Under the pieces are notes generated by a model. That model was not told the origin of the DNA. It saw only the letters and a list, made by a program, of their open reading frames with translations, and ran no database searches. The position numbers were made by a program, and so were the translations under genes. 64,000 bases of DNA from Cenococcum geophilum 1.58 (taxonomy: Eukaryota > Ascomycota > Dothideomycetes > Gloniales > Gloniaceae): assembly GCA_001692895.1 (NCBI GenBank), contig KV748177.1, positions 5,122,130 through 5,186,129 on the forward strand, in the 5' to 3' direction. Of this stretch, positions 34,519-45,965 are shown in pieces (positions within the stretch are counted from its first letter, which is position 1; each line of letters starts with the position of its first letter).

Positions 34519-34609
34519 TTTATCCATCTACTATATAGCTTTATCCGCCTATTACGCACCTAATCCACCTATTATATACCTAATCCACCTATAAGCCTTT
34601 ATTTATCCA
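34519..34609 (-). repeat. Minisatellite, 20-bp units (locus 5, reverse strand)
   Basis: Four to five units of 17-21 bp: CTTTATCCATCTACTATATA, CTTTATCCGCCTATTACGCA, CTAATCCACCTATTATATAC and CTAATCCACCTATAAGC. The reverse complement carries the GGTGGATTAG core found at the other four loci. It lies about 100 bp downstream of the deoxyribosyltransferase-like relic. Confidence 0.7.
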
Positions 34610-35099
34610 GCACGTCCGTCTGCCTAGCATTCTTATTTAGTATTCTGCTTATAGGGGGTAATATATTTTTATTTAGGACGGAGAAAATTACGCATACGGT
34701 GAACTAAGAAAGATATTAGTTATAGGTGTTATACGTATTTAGGAGATTTTGAAAACTAGAATAATATAAGATGCCAAACTAAGGCTATATACCGATTTAC
34801 CTATATATATCGCGAATATATAGTGGGAAGAGGACAACCTAAAAATATAGCTTTAAAGCTTAGACGGACGTGGATTAATACTACAGCATAGTTAAGGAAT
34901 GAGGTAATAACCTATTATAGATAGGCTAGTAAAGCCATCTAAGTATTATAAAGTAGTATTAAACTATCTTTAGGTAAACTCTTTAAAGAGTATAGTACTA
35001 CTATTACCTAGTCCTATTTTTGCCGCGTCTTGCTTCTTATTAAATTCCCTAAAGAAATTAGATAAATGAAGCGTATTTAATTTCTTTATTTATCTAGTT

Positions 35100-35545
35100 T
35101 GCCAAGGGGAATAAGAGTAATAATCGCATTAACTTGTATAAACTATTACTTATATAGATTATAACTATTATATAACTCCGCTTTTATATAAGTAAGTATA
35201 AATAGAATATGCGTCCCCTGCTTTATCCCTACTAATCCTTTATTTATAACTTGTTTAGTAGAAGGCCTAGCGTATAACAAAAGTAACGCGTATACTGCGG
35301 CACAGCTTTTATAGAGCAAAAAGCCGAAGAGCCTATAATGATAAGAAATCCGAAGTATAATCTCACCTTTACTAACCCACAACTAAGCGTAAGCGTTAAT
35401 TATGGCACAGCTTGTGGAGTAGGGGGCCTGGAAACTTAACTTTTCTCTTAGAATTTCTAGACTACTTTTATAATTTTTGCGGGTAAGCTATATAAATTCT
35501 CTATTAAACGACGTTTATTCTTTAAAAAAAATTTCTCTATTAAAT
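35100..35545 (-). pseudogene. Unknown relic, possibly the middle region of a Zn2Cys6 transcription factor
   Basis: A minus-strand frame of about 145 codons: NYKSSLEILREKLSFQAPYS, TSCAIINAYA, LWVSKGEIILRISYHYRLFG, FLLYKSCAAVYALLLLYARP, STKQVINKGLVGIKQGTHIL and FILTYIKAELYNSYNLYK. It includes an uninterrupted run of 78 codons (35146-35382). The pattern of LREKLS, a helix, then HY-GL recalls the middle homology region of fungal Zn2Cys6 factors, but no Cys6 motif is nearby, so this is a weak suggestion. Confidence 0.3.
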
Positions 35546-35719
35546 ACGCTAAAAACTCTAAACCGCTGTCCTCTGGTAATCTATTTTTAAGCTTTTATTA
35601 AACTGTTAATTACTTAAGGAGTAGCTACCAAATATATAAGGCACGCTCTATACTTAACTAACTATTATTAGTTCTACTAACGTTTTAATTTACGGAATGG
35701 CTTTCCAAAAATCGCCTAC

Positions 35720-36400
35720 AGAGGGTAATGTGCCTACGTATACCGCCGATGCTAGAGAAGTTAATATACATAGCTTCTTATACTGCTTTGTTAATAGAAA
35801 TGGTATAGCATCTAGCTAAACCTCCGACACTTAATATCCAGATTTATATACCTCTACTCTATTTATAGAGGGCCTAGAGGATACGTTAGCGCTTAAAAAG
35901 GTATATATACCTCTTAGAAGTATTCTACTTATCTAATAGGATGGTAACTATAGGAGGAAAGGGTAGCCTTAGAGTAAAGGGTAAAGGTACTAGAGGGTAA
36001 GTAGGAGAAGCTTATAGAATTAGAAGTACGTATATCCCTATAGGCCATTTTAAATTTAGCTAATAAAGTACACCCGTAAAAACGGAATGGAGTTTTATAG
36101 CTAAGAGTTAATATAATAGAGTCTATCTTTAAAAATATAATTAAGTTAGTGTTTAAGAAACATATTAAAGAGGATTAGGTATAAAATATTCCTCTAGCGA
36201 TATAAACAGCTTAATATAAAATAATAGGTTACTATAAGTCTCGCTAGACATTATTAGAGGTTGCTAGGTGGAGAAATAGTAAACCCTAGCAAATAGTAGC
36301 AATCGAAGCAGCTATTATCTTATAGAATCGTAGAACTTAGGCTTTAATTTACTTTAGTAAGTAGACATTAGATAAGTAATTTATTAATATAACTATTTCT
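35720..36400 (+). pseudogene. Dispersed family B, copy 2 (coiled-coil protein relic)
   Basis: Colinear with the minus strand of 20090-20800. Shared landmarks are TTCTTATAC, AGCATCTAG, TAGAGGGCCTAGAGGATACG, AAGGTATATATACC, TTATCTAATAGGATGG, GGAAAGGGTAGCC and GAAGCAGCTATTAT. Differences are mostly transitions. The copies lie in opposite orientation 15 kb apart. As in copy 1, a coiled coil is predicted from the frame. Confidence 0.55.
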
Positions 36401-37639
36401 TACTTTCTAATGTCCCCTTAGCTCTTATCTGTAAAGGGAGGGAAAGATAATATCCTACTGCTACCCCTACTACCTACCTAGCGCTTACGCCTCGCCCGCT
36501 ACTATTCTATGCCCGCTAACATTATAGTTAATAACGGCTAACCCGTAGCTGCCGGTTAGTCCTTACGGCCTATTACGGACGCTATAAATCCGACGCTAAT
36601 GCTATAGGGCCTCGCCGGATGCCTTGCTATATCTCGCGCCGTAAAGCCCCTTGGCTTCGGAGCGACAAATATCCTCTACAATAACTATAAGGCCCGCCAC
36701 TGGATTAACGGGTGTATGCCTTTATTATGGCCTAACTAGCTAAGCTTTAAAGCCTGCTACAAATAAGGCGATAAGGGTTTTTAGGGTTAAATAGATATAA
36801 TTCTAGCAGGAAAGTTTTCAACCCGATTTATTTATTTTTAATAGGATAAAATTTTTATAAGAAAGATGTGGATAGCCTAAGGGCAGCTTGCAGCGAAACA
36901 AATAGTAGTATATTCCTTTTCTATAAAGAAAAAAATAAAGGGACTGTATTAAATTAAGAATAACGAATTTAAATTAGATCTAGGGCCCTTGTAGAAAACT
37001 TTCCCCAGTTACTGTTTCCATCTATCCTAATAGTACTTTATCGCTCTAGTTATAGGGGTAGGTCTAAACTATTATAACTAGGCTACTGCCGCTCTTAGCT
37101 ATAACCTTATATATAATGCAAAACCTATATAAGATTTCCGGTTAGTATGCTACCTTAGTGTTTATAAAGGAGAAAAATAGGGCTTAAGATATACGCTGCA
37201 ATAGGAACGAATGCTTAGTGGAATGATATATCTCCAATAATGAGTAATATAGTGGCAAAAGGAACAATGGCACTAGAAAGTGTGGTAAAATATAGTAACT
37301 ATAGAAAGATAACTAAGAATAAATAGCGTATAATTCGGATTAAATAAATAATCCTAGTATTGTCTATTAGATTAATAATTATATTATTAGACCTTATTAT
37401 CTGTTCCGCCGTTAACAAGATACACTACTTTAATTAGTATATTTAGGCTTAAGGATGCGGTGAGAATACCTTTAAAAACGGAGATTGGTAGGCCAAATGA
37501 CCTAATAGCGCGTAAAGCTATAAATCCTGCCGAGTATTGAGTGTAAATAGGTTAGACATAGGAGCCGTATAATATTTAAAAAAACGCTTCTATAACCTCT
37601 TTGTCGTTATAAAAGAGATTGAAAAAGCTGTGTATATCT
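36401..37639. other. No recognisable gene; GC-richer pocket at 36470-36720
   Basis: The pocket (GCTTACGCCTCGCCCGCTAC, GGCCTCGCCGGATGCC, CGCCGTAAAGCCCCTTGGCT) is visibly richer in GC and CpG than its surroundings. A plus-strand fragment reads SRAVKPLGFGATNILYNNYK. The remainder is RIP-mutated sequence without a coherent frame. Confidence 0.35.
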
Positions 37640-38065
37640 CGACTATTGGGCCTAGGGATGCTAAGTATTTGTTAGGTAAGAGCCACCCTCGTACCTAAAT
37701 ATATTAGCTACCGTTTACAGCCATAAGTTTATATTTAGGTTAATTTACCGTAGTCCTGAAGCGCACTATTTAAGGTAGTTAAGAGTTTATTTCGTTCCTC
37801 GTTATAAAAGGATATAACATCGCCTATATACTCCCCATTATAATCATTTAGTGCTTTTTTCGCCTTACTAACCTTATACTAGTAATATAAAAGGACTTAT
37901 ATTAATTCTGGTGCGAACTGCTAAAAGATTATAAACTGCGGCTCTAAAGATATAGTTGCTGCTGCCTTTGGAATGCTATTAACGTAGTTATTAACTAAAC
38001 GTTAATTAGCAGTAGGTATAGATAGCTTAGCCTAAAACTACCTACTTCTATTAAACCGTATCTTT
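37640..38065 (-). pseudogene. Unknown helical relic
   Basis: A minus-strand frame of about 140 codons: NYVNSIPKAAATISLEPQFI, LLYY-YKVSKAKKALNDYNG, EYIGDVISFYNEERNKLLTT, LNSALQDYGKLT, TYGCKR and YLGTRVALT. Stops are of the Gln type. The middle is amphipathic helix. No domain is recognised. Confidence 0.35.
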
Positions 38066-39789
38066 TAATAGCGGCTATCCCCGTTATTATATAGATAAGA
38101 GAGTAGATAAGAGAGAATGCGTTTAAGAAGTGATGGCCTAGGTTTAGGGTTAATATTTATAATTAGAATGGTGTTATTAAATTTAACAAACATTGTTTTA
38201 ACATTTACAATCCTTAAATTACTTTAAGTGATTAGTTAATAGAGAAGTATATAATATATATATATAGCCCTAACGGTAACTAAGGGCCTTTATTAACAAA
38301 TTCTATATACCGGTAGTGGCTATATATAGAATAGTCGCGACGCAAGATTGGGGATTTTAAGGGGCTCTAAAAATAACTAATTGGGCCTTGTTATTAAACG
38401 CGCGTGTTGATTATATAGCTATGGGTTTTTAGGCGTATGCAATGCCAAAGTATTAGCACGTCCCATTTAGTGTCTGGCTATATAATGTATACGCTTTTAG
38501 CTTTAGTAAATTAGTTAACTAAGCGGGTTAACCGGAAATTCCCTTACTAATAACGCACCTATTTATAGCAGTCCTTTTGTTCTATAAGTTTGGTGTTAAG
38601 CCATCTGATCTTCACTTCTCCATTACAGCCGCGTGCTATGCCCCACTAATATAGTTAATATAGTCCTGCATCGCCATCTAATTCACTTTTTATTTGGATT
38701 AAGTCTACTAACGCGCTATAATTATATAAGGGGGTTTTATATACTTTTTTGCTGAAGCTAGTTAATAGGCATTATGTTGCTAATAAAGATATTTACTAAC
38801 GATACCTAAAGTAAGGCTTAGCTTATAGCCTAGTAAGTATAAATTAAAATATAGTGCCCTAATGTAAGAGGGTATCTAGGTAATATCTTAGCTGATCCCT
38901 TAATATTAAGCGGAGTTAACCACATGACCTGGTTATAAAGATGGGGCTTTATCTATTATAAGGCACCTAAAAGAATTTAGTTAAGGAAATAAATACAATA
39001 TTTATAGTCCATCTAATAGATCTAACAATGCCAGTTCTAAAGGGGAAGGGATAGATAATAGGTTACAGGTGGCGTTAAAGTGCCTGGTAAGATTTTAGAA
39101 TAGTATATCGCCTACAAACTACTAGGTTGCTATAAGTATTCGCCCCATTTCACTTTATGCCGTGCTTATTTACCGCTTTCTTTCTCTATATCTTAATCTA
39201 ACCGCTGCGTCTTATATCTGCATTTATCCCTACTATATTTATTAGAGTTAAAACTCTATCTTACTTAGATTTAGCGAGCCGATATTAGATAGCAGTAGGC
39301 GTATATAAAAGGGTAACGCGTTTTAGAGTTTTATTAGAGGCTTTAAAGCCTTATTTTAAAAGATAGAGCTCTTATTCTAAATTATCTCGTTAATATATAG
39401 TATATAGTATTATATAATATTACTTTAAATAATATTTATTAATATAAGGTATAAGGTAGATAGGGAGACCAATTAATAGAATAATAGGATATATTAGTAG
39501 GTTACAAGAAACTAGGAGACGAATTCTTAAGGAAAGGGGGCGTTTTAGTATAAGGGAGTAGAAGGGGTTTTTAGGATTACATACACAGTATATAGCTTAT
39601 ACGCGCCTCGTAGCTATAAGTTAATAAACATCTAAGTAAATAGTATTTCTTATAACCTCCCGCCCTTCTTAGGCGCGTATACGCCAGAACTAAGAGTAAA
39701 TAAGGGTTTATCCCTAGTATCTACCTAGTGATGCTTAAATACAAAACTAATATTTTTTAAAATATTTTCGCTTGACGGCGTTGCGGTTA
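38066..39789. other. No recognisable gene
   Basis: RIP-mutated sequence. A fragment at 39570-39700 has paired GGCGCGTATACGCC and ACGCGCC elements around TAGCTATAAG, which might be a worn LTR or promoter, but no partner copy is seen. TA-rich microsatellite-like tracts lie at 38250-38270 and 39395-39440. Confidence 0.3.
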
Positions 39790-41085
39790 TATATATCCCC
39801 TTTTTTACATCTTCTATAGAATTTGCCTTAGATATAAATTTCATCGCTAGCAATTTTCCATACCTTAGACCCTAGTACGCTGGGTATATAGTAAAGGTAT
39901 TAAGTTTTACCTCGCATTCCTTAGAGCGCCTAATATTGTTAGTAAGGGTTTAATATTTACGCTTTAGGCTTTATACCTAAATTTTTAGGGCTCTATCTAC
40001 TTATTATACGACTCTACCGCGCTTAGGTTCTTGTCTTAGCCTTATATATAAAGAGTGTTACTAAGATACTCTAGACAGCCTAAATTTAGTATTAGCGCGG
40101 TTTATATTATATAATCGTAAATATAAACCATTATCCTTAGGCACCTCCTTCGGCTGAAAGCCTATGCTAATAATCACACTAATAATGACCTTGTTTCCAC
40201 GCTTTTCTTATAAAAGGTTTTTAGGGAAGGTGGCGGGAATCCAGCTAGACTTATTTAGATGATACGAATCCTTTAAAACGATGACCCTATTTTTAGGGTT
40301 TTGGAGTAATCTAATAAGCTAAAGCTTGTAGTTAACGAAGGTATCTCCTAAGTATTTTTCATACTATGGTCTTTAGTACTAGTTAACTAGAGATAGTCTA
40401 AAACCTAACATTATCACCATAGTAATCCGGTCAATTTCTTCCACTTTAGCGATACGTGGTTTTTAAATACCTATATAGTCTGGCATTTCCCTTATAAGCT
40501 TAAGAATCTATTCTATTATAGCAAAGAAAGTTAGAGTCCGTAGTGGATTATATTTATTTTAAAAAAGGTCTAGTTCTTCCTTAAGACCGCCTTTTACCGC
40601 ACTAATTAATTTAGATACGTTTAAGAAGTCCTTATTAGTTATATTAGTGCGAGTACACCGAATAAGCTCTAAGAGCTCTTCTATATTTTCTTTATATAGC
40701 TCTTCTAGCATCTTAGAAATTATCTTCAATTGGTGTTAACCGACCTCTAAACGATATCTCTTTATATCTAAGATAGTTCTAGGTAAGAGAACCATTTCGT
40801 TAAGTAGATAGTGCGAGCGAGGTCAAAACGCAGTTATCACAATAATTCGCTCTTACTAGCCTTAGAAAGGCATTACCTTATACTAAATAAGCGATCTTTA
40901 GAATATAATGCCCTAGCCCTAGTATATAACGCTAAGCATAAGTTTTACGTTAAGGATATTAGGAGTCTTACTATTTATAAGGGAGGTATTTCTACAATAT
41001 CTCCGGACGGACCCCTTAGAAATATCTTCCCTCCCTTTATTTTCTTATCGCTTAACATAATAATACATATAAACGTATAATTTTT
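39790..41085 (-). pseudogene. Unknown relic of about 400 codons
   Basis: One minus-strand frame spans most of the interval: KGREDISKGSVRRYCRNTSL, TPNILNVKLMLSVIY, EMVLLPRTILDIKRYRLEVG, QLKIISKMLEELYKENIEEL, LELIRCTRTNITNKDFLNVS, KLISAVKGGLKEELDLF, REMPDYIGI, RVIVLKDSYHLNKSSWIPAT, KVIISVIISIGFQPKEVPKD, NGLYLRLYNINRANTKFRLS and GLRYGKLLAMKFISKA. Stops are of the RIP type. It mixes helical and beta segments and ends in a basic region. An 89-codon open frame on the opposite strand (40811-41080) is its shadow. No family is recognised. Confidence 0.45.
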
Positions 41086-41089
41086 TTTA

Positions 41090-41700
41090 TACTATAGTTT
41101 AGGAATATTTAGTCCGGTTATATATATATAAGAGATATCGGTATCTATCCCCAGCTTTAGCTCGATCCCGACCTAGGCAGAAATACATCATTTTACCCTC
41201 CCATCCTTCTAGGCGTCGCTAGTGTATTTTATATAATTATAATCTTAATATTAGTATAAACCTCCCATCTGGAATAAGTCTTAGAGATTGCCTTAGAACC
41301 GCGCCTATTATTTCTTTTTAAGTAATTTAACCTTTAATAAGACAGGCCTTTATAACCCTTTTATTAAGCAATTCTTCCCTTATTTACTTAGTAACGGTAA
41401 AAGGGAATAGTAGGATAAGACCAATAAGTACAATATCTAATACGCCCATTTTGGTAGGGAATCTAAGATCTTTTATAGTCCGTATTATAAGATCACGCGG
41501 CCATACCTAGGGTTTAGGCGATTTTAAGTTTAACTATAAAAATAGAGATCTATTAGTATAGTATAGTAATACCTCTTTTATACCCATTTTATCCCTTTTT
41601 ACCTCTATCGCTTTTAGCATTTTTGTTTTTTAGCGGCTAACTAAAGACGTGCATATTATAGGAGGGTAGCTCTAGAAACTAAAGTTTGAGAGGGAAGCGC
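41090..41700 (-). pseudogene. Unknown relic, adjoining
   Basis: Minus-strand frame: KMLKAIEVKRDKMGIKEVLL, YYTNRSLFL, WPRDLIIRTIKDLRFPTKMG, VLDIVLIGLILLFPFTVTK, IREELLNKRVIKACLIKG, EIIGAVLRQSLRLIPDGRFI, LEGWEGKMMYFCLGRDRAKA and GDRYRYLL. One hydrophobic segment (VLDIVLIGLILLFPFTV) may be a membrane helix. It precedes the 39790-41085 relic on the same strand and could be part of the same gene. No family is recognised. Confidence 0.4.
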
Positions 41701-41999
41701 TTCTTAACTTATACTACCTCTTTGTCTACCTTTTATCCACTAGCGAAACTGCTTTAGAATACCGCGACAGTAGGATAAGGTTGTATTTAGTGGCTTATAT
41801 ATAATAATTTGCGTACTAGGCTCCTAATAGCTGGTATAACGATTTCTCGCATTAAGTATATAGGCATATCTTTGCTATCTAAATACCTTTAGCTACTAGT
41901 TAACTACGTCCAACTACGAGAATACCCCTTACTTCTCTGTAGCTAGTATATCGCGAATAGCGGGGCTATATATTAAGTGCATTAAAGCTTAGCAATATT

Positions 42000-43080
42000 A
42001 AGGGTTTAATCCTATAATTAATATTCTTATACTAAAGCAAAACTACGGTCTTAAGCTTTATAATTTCTAGTCCTACGCCTATTAAAGTCCCTAACCTACC
42101 TGAAATTAAGAAGCTATTTCCATATTAAGTAATTTAGTAAGTAAAAGTAAATCATTTAGTATTGCGGAACCTAAAGGATTGGGCAGTATAAACCCCTTAG
42201 CCACTATTAAGTCCTATACCCCCCAACTCCTTAACTAGTTTATTTAGATTTTCACTATCTTTAATAACGCAGCGCTATCTATATCTCTAGCTACGTCGTT
42301 ATATTCTTTATCTAAAGTAGGTATATTTTATAGGGGGGAATCTTCCTTCTAGAACTTTACTAGAGTTAACCCCTAAAACCACTTTTTTTAAGGAACCTTA
42401 TACTTAATAACGGGGAGACCGTCTATTACTTCATCTATAACAATAGTGAGGTTATAACGTAGCGGTCTAATTCTAAAAGCTAAGGCGAAAGTTTAAAGCT
42501 CACTATAATACCATTCCCTATCTACGCTAACACTAATCTTCTTGCCTCTATGCTTTATTAATTAAAGCTCTTAGTAAAGTTTTGGCTTAAAGCAATATTT
42601 ATTCATCTTATTTATATTCTTTAAAGAAAGAATAATATGTTTCTGTAATGCACTAATAAGAGCCCTTACTTTATTATTACTCTTTATTACCTTCTTATAA
42701 AGTTCTCTTACTGCGGCGTTATTAATATTCTTTATTATCTTAAGGAAAGACTCTACTTTACACTTAAGACTGTTCTTATATAGATACGAAGTTATAAGTA
42801 ATATAAGCTTAAAAGGTGTCTTAACGTTTAAATAGCTGCGTATTGTTTTTAATAGATCCAGATTTACGTAAAATTTCGGTTTAAATAGCTATACCGTATT
42901 ATCTCGGAATAAAACCCTAGGGGCAGTGGCAACGGCAGTAGTAGTAGTAGCGGTAGTAGTAGTAATAGGAGGAGGAGGATAAAGAGGAGGAGGAGGAGGA
43001 GGAGGAGGAGGAGGAGGACTAGGAACGTTTAGTATAATTCTTAGTTTCTAAGTTAAAAGATACTAGAAAAAATAAAGTCG
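42000..43080 (-). pseudogene. Unknown relic with Pro/Thr-rich N-terminal region
   Basis: The minus-strand frame opens with a run of prolines (about 11 Pro), PLYPPPPITTTTATTTTAVA, then APRVLFRDNTV, LFKPKFYVNLDLLKTIRSYL, NVKTPFKLILLITSYLYKNS, LKCKVESFLKIIKNINNAAV, RELYKKVIKSNNKVRALISA, HIILSLKNINKMNKYCFKPK, HRGKKISVSVDREWYYSEL, RIRPLRYNLTIVIDEVIDGL, PVIKYKVP and LDKEYNDVARDIDSAALLKI. The microsatellite at 42936-43018 is in frame with the coding sequence, so it is a protein low-complexity region. This looks like a protein of at least 350 residues with a disordered N-terminus. No family is recognised. Confidence 0.45.
42936..43018. repeat. GTA/GGA trinucleotide microsatellite
   Basis: (GTA)n with interruptions, then (GGA) repeated more than a dozen times. 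On the minus strand it reads as Thr and Pro codons in frame with the surrounding relic. It is one of few pure simple repeats in the window. Confidence 0.85.
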
Positions 43081-45109
43081 AGATATTTTAACACTAGGGA
43101 GCTAGACATATAAATAACTACTAAAGCTATATTGTATTAAATTATAGGACTAGACCTATATTATAGAAGGCTCTTTTAATCTAGATTATATATTTAGCCT
43201 AGAAATTGTCGCCGTACGCATTATACTAATTTATCGTCGTGCGTTTATGTATCTGCTTAGTATTACCTAATACTTAACCTCTAAGGGGGTATATATGCGA
43301 GCTTAAAGAGATGCTACCAAATGCTATTTAATATAAAAGGAAGGCGCTTATACGCCGGCGGGAGGCCTGATTTCGTAGCTATATATTATATTCACACCTT
43401 AACTATAGTTAGATGATCGTTATAGCGCGGCCAGCACGTTATAAACGACGACACTAGGTCAAGAATTAAGTATATTAAGACTTAGCGATATTAAGGATCT
43501 AATTCGATAATTAGTATTTTTATACTAATGTAAATGTAAAGTCTCTAGTCTTAGGGGTCTTGGTTTTATATATATTAAAATCCCTAACTAGCTTTCAAAT
43601 TTGCTAAATAAGAATCCCCTATTATACGTAACTAGGCCCTCTTGCTATATAGGCTAAAAGAAATATTACTTTAATAGCGATGCGGATAACTAAGTTAATA
43701 ATTAAGTTAATAACTAAGTTAATAGGAGGTTGCTAAGTTAGTAATAAGATAACCTAATTTAGGCTAATAGATATCTTTTAGTGCTTATTAGAGAAGGATC
43801 TAAATTAATATAATAGGTTTCTATAAGGGGGGTATAAAGTAGTACTCTTTTTTATAAGGTTGTATAGTTCGTTCCTCTTTAGTGTTAAGGAATGTCTTAT
43901 CTAAGTACGAGAACGTTAAGAAGATTTTATATCTAGAGAGTGACCTAGAGGAGTTATAGCTGCCTTATTTCTAGGTTATAGAACTTTAGGCTCTAGGCCA
44001 AGTTAAAAAAAAGGTATTTAACGTCTAAGAAGGGCTATAAGAGGGGAAAACGAGATCTTTAATATTCAGCTCGTTAGTGTTTAGTGCCTAATAGTTAACT
44101 GTTTAATAGTATAATGGACTAAGAGAAAATGTATAATAATAGCCAAAATAACTAACAAATATAATAGGGAAGAGGTAAGTCCTAAGTAAAGTGTGGAACG
44201 TTATATATATACCGTTAACGGATAAAGCTAAAAAGGCTAAGTAACTTATTTTAGATAAATATACGGGTTCTAATTGGCTTATTAGTTATTACGCCTATAT
44301 TAACGGCGTAAGGGATAAGGGTAACGCACTAAGGAGGCCTTAATTAGATTAACTACCTTAGATTAATCGACTTCTACTATACTGGATTAGGATGGCTACC
44401 TTAATATATTATACGGATCAAATCGGACGACGTCTTAAAACGCCTTACTTTCAATTACAATTATAAGCCAATATACGCATATTTAGAAATTATAGGTAGT
44501 GTTTGGCCTTACTAGAGTCTTACTAGATTTAGATTTATAAGGCTTTATTAGTTACCTAGTTACCTAGTTATTATAAAAGCTTTAAAACCGATCTAATTAA
44601 GCTAATAAAATCGTTAAACTGGTTACTCTTAAGATATTAAACCAAACTAATAAAGTAACCTAACCGCTAATATTACTAATTTTGTGCACTAAGCTCTTAC
44701 TATATAGCAGAGATAGGTACTTAAAGGGGATTTTGGTGGCAGAGATATAAGACGTCTGGGTAGATTTAGGAAATATTCTTAGCCGGTAGTTAATTCCAGG
44801 TACGCTTTATTCTGACTCCTAATAGCTCTTAGCTATTAATAGGGTAGTATTTATATAGAAGCTTCTATTACATTACTATATATATAAGTCTATATGAAAA
44901 TAAGAACACATAGTTAGATATTAGATTGGCGTAACGGTATTATATTACGTGAAATAAATTATTAGAGAGTAGTTAAGAATCCATTGGTGGTAGCAAAGAC
45001 GCTACTCCTATGGAAAGCCTAGTAATTAACTAGCGTGGCTTAATTAAATTCTAGGGCCGCCTCTGCTTTCGGTTTAAGCTTAGCTTAGCTAGTAGTATTA
45101 AATTTTAAG
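43081..45109 (+). other. Unassigned, plus-strand coding-like frame from about 44030
   Basis: From about 44030 a plus-strand frame of RIP type can be followed in pieces: SFNIQLVSVQCLIVNCLIV, EALIRLTTLDQSTSTILDQD, GYLNILYGSNRTTS, VVFGLTRVLLDLDLQGFISY and LLLYSRDRYLKGILVAEIQD. It runs into family A copy 2. Near 43685-43750 there are short repeats of ACTAAGTTAATA. It may be the upstream part of the family A unit. No domain is recognised. Confidence 0.3.
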
Positions 45110-45965
45110 GCCGCCTTTGCTTTTAGTTTGTAAAATAAGACTTTAACTATACCCTTCTAACCGTTGCCGCAATAAGGGGCCATTGGCTGCCATTTACAGT
45201 AATACTCTTTAGACGAGATAATACGACTATGTAATTAAACTACGGCAATAGTATAACGGTGGCCATTAACTACCTTATTCTAAACGTTAATTTATATATC
45301 CCAATATCCCCAAAATATAGCCTTAGCCATTACTATAAAACATTAGTGGTATATAGCAAAAGTAAATATTAGTAAACTAATAGTGAACTAGTTTAAAGTT
45401 TATTGTTAACGGCATTATACTAATATAGTTGTGCCAATAGGAGTAAGGAAACTACAGTTTTCTATTAATGTCAGCTTAAGAAAATATTAGTTAGAGGTAG
45501 AAACGTATAAATTGTCAAGATTAGCGCGTAGTGACTGGTGCTGTTACTAAAATTGTAAGGTGTGGGTCGTAATGTAAAGGATTTAGTAAAGAAGGTACGG
45601 GGTTCTTAGCAGCCTTTTATATTATGGCACTGACTTAAAACTTAGCTTTTAACGTATAAAGGATAGTAAAGGGCGCGCTAATTACGGTGTGCTTAGGCTT
45701 AGAAAGATTAACCTAACCTATATATATATACGCGGTAGGTAACGAAAACCAGTAAGTGTTTGTCTTGGAATTGTTAAGGCTAGATTGCGGATAGGAGGTG
45801 CTACCGATATATATTTAAAGACTATAAGGCTATAAAAAACTTATATAAATACTGCCTCGCGCCTAGCTATGCTTTAGATACTTATGGAATATAGGGCTAC
45901 TATTAGTGTTGCGGATAGTAAAGATTGATAAAGGTTAAAAATAATATTTAAGGCTTAAATTAGGA
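45110..45965 (+). repeat. Dispersed family A, copy 2
   Basis: Colinear with 14140-15095 in the same orientation: TACCCTTCTAACCGTTGCCG, AGTATAACGGTGGCC, CCAATAGGAGTAAGG, TTAGCAGCCTTTTATAT and TTAGTGTTGCGGATAGTAAA. Differences are dominated by transitions. Copy 2 is flanked on the right by a degenerate tandem array that copy 1 lacks. Confidence 0.55.

Noticed and set aside
39560-39710. Possible solo LTR
   Set aside because: It has short internal inverted GCGCGTATACGC pieces, but no TG...CA ends, no duplication and no second copy in the window.
40811-41080. 89-codon plus-strand open frame
   Set aside because: The opposite strand carries the longer coherent relic (39790-41085) through the same interval, so this is its shadow.
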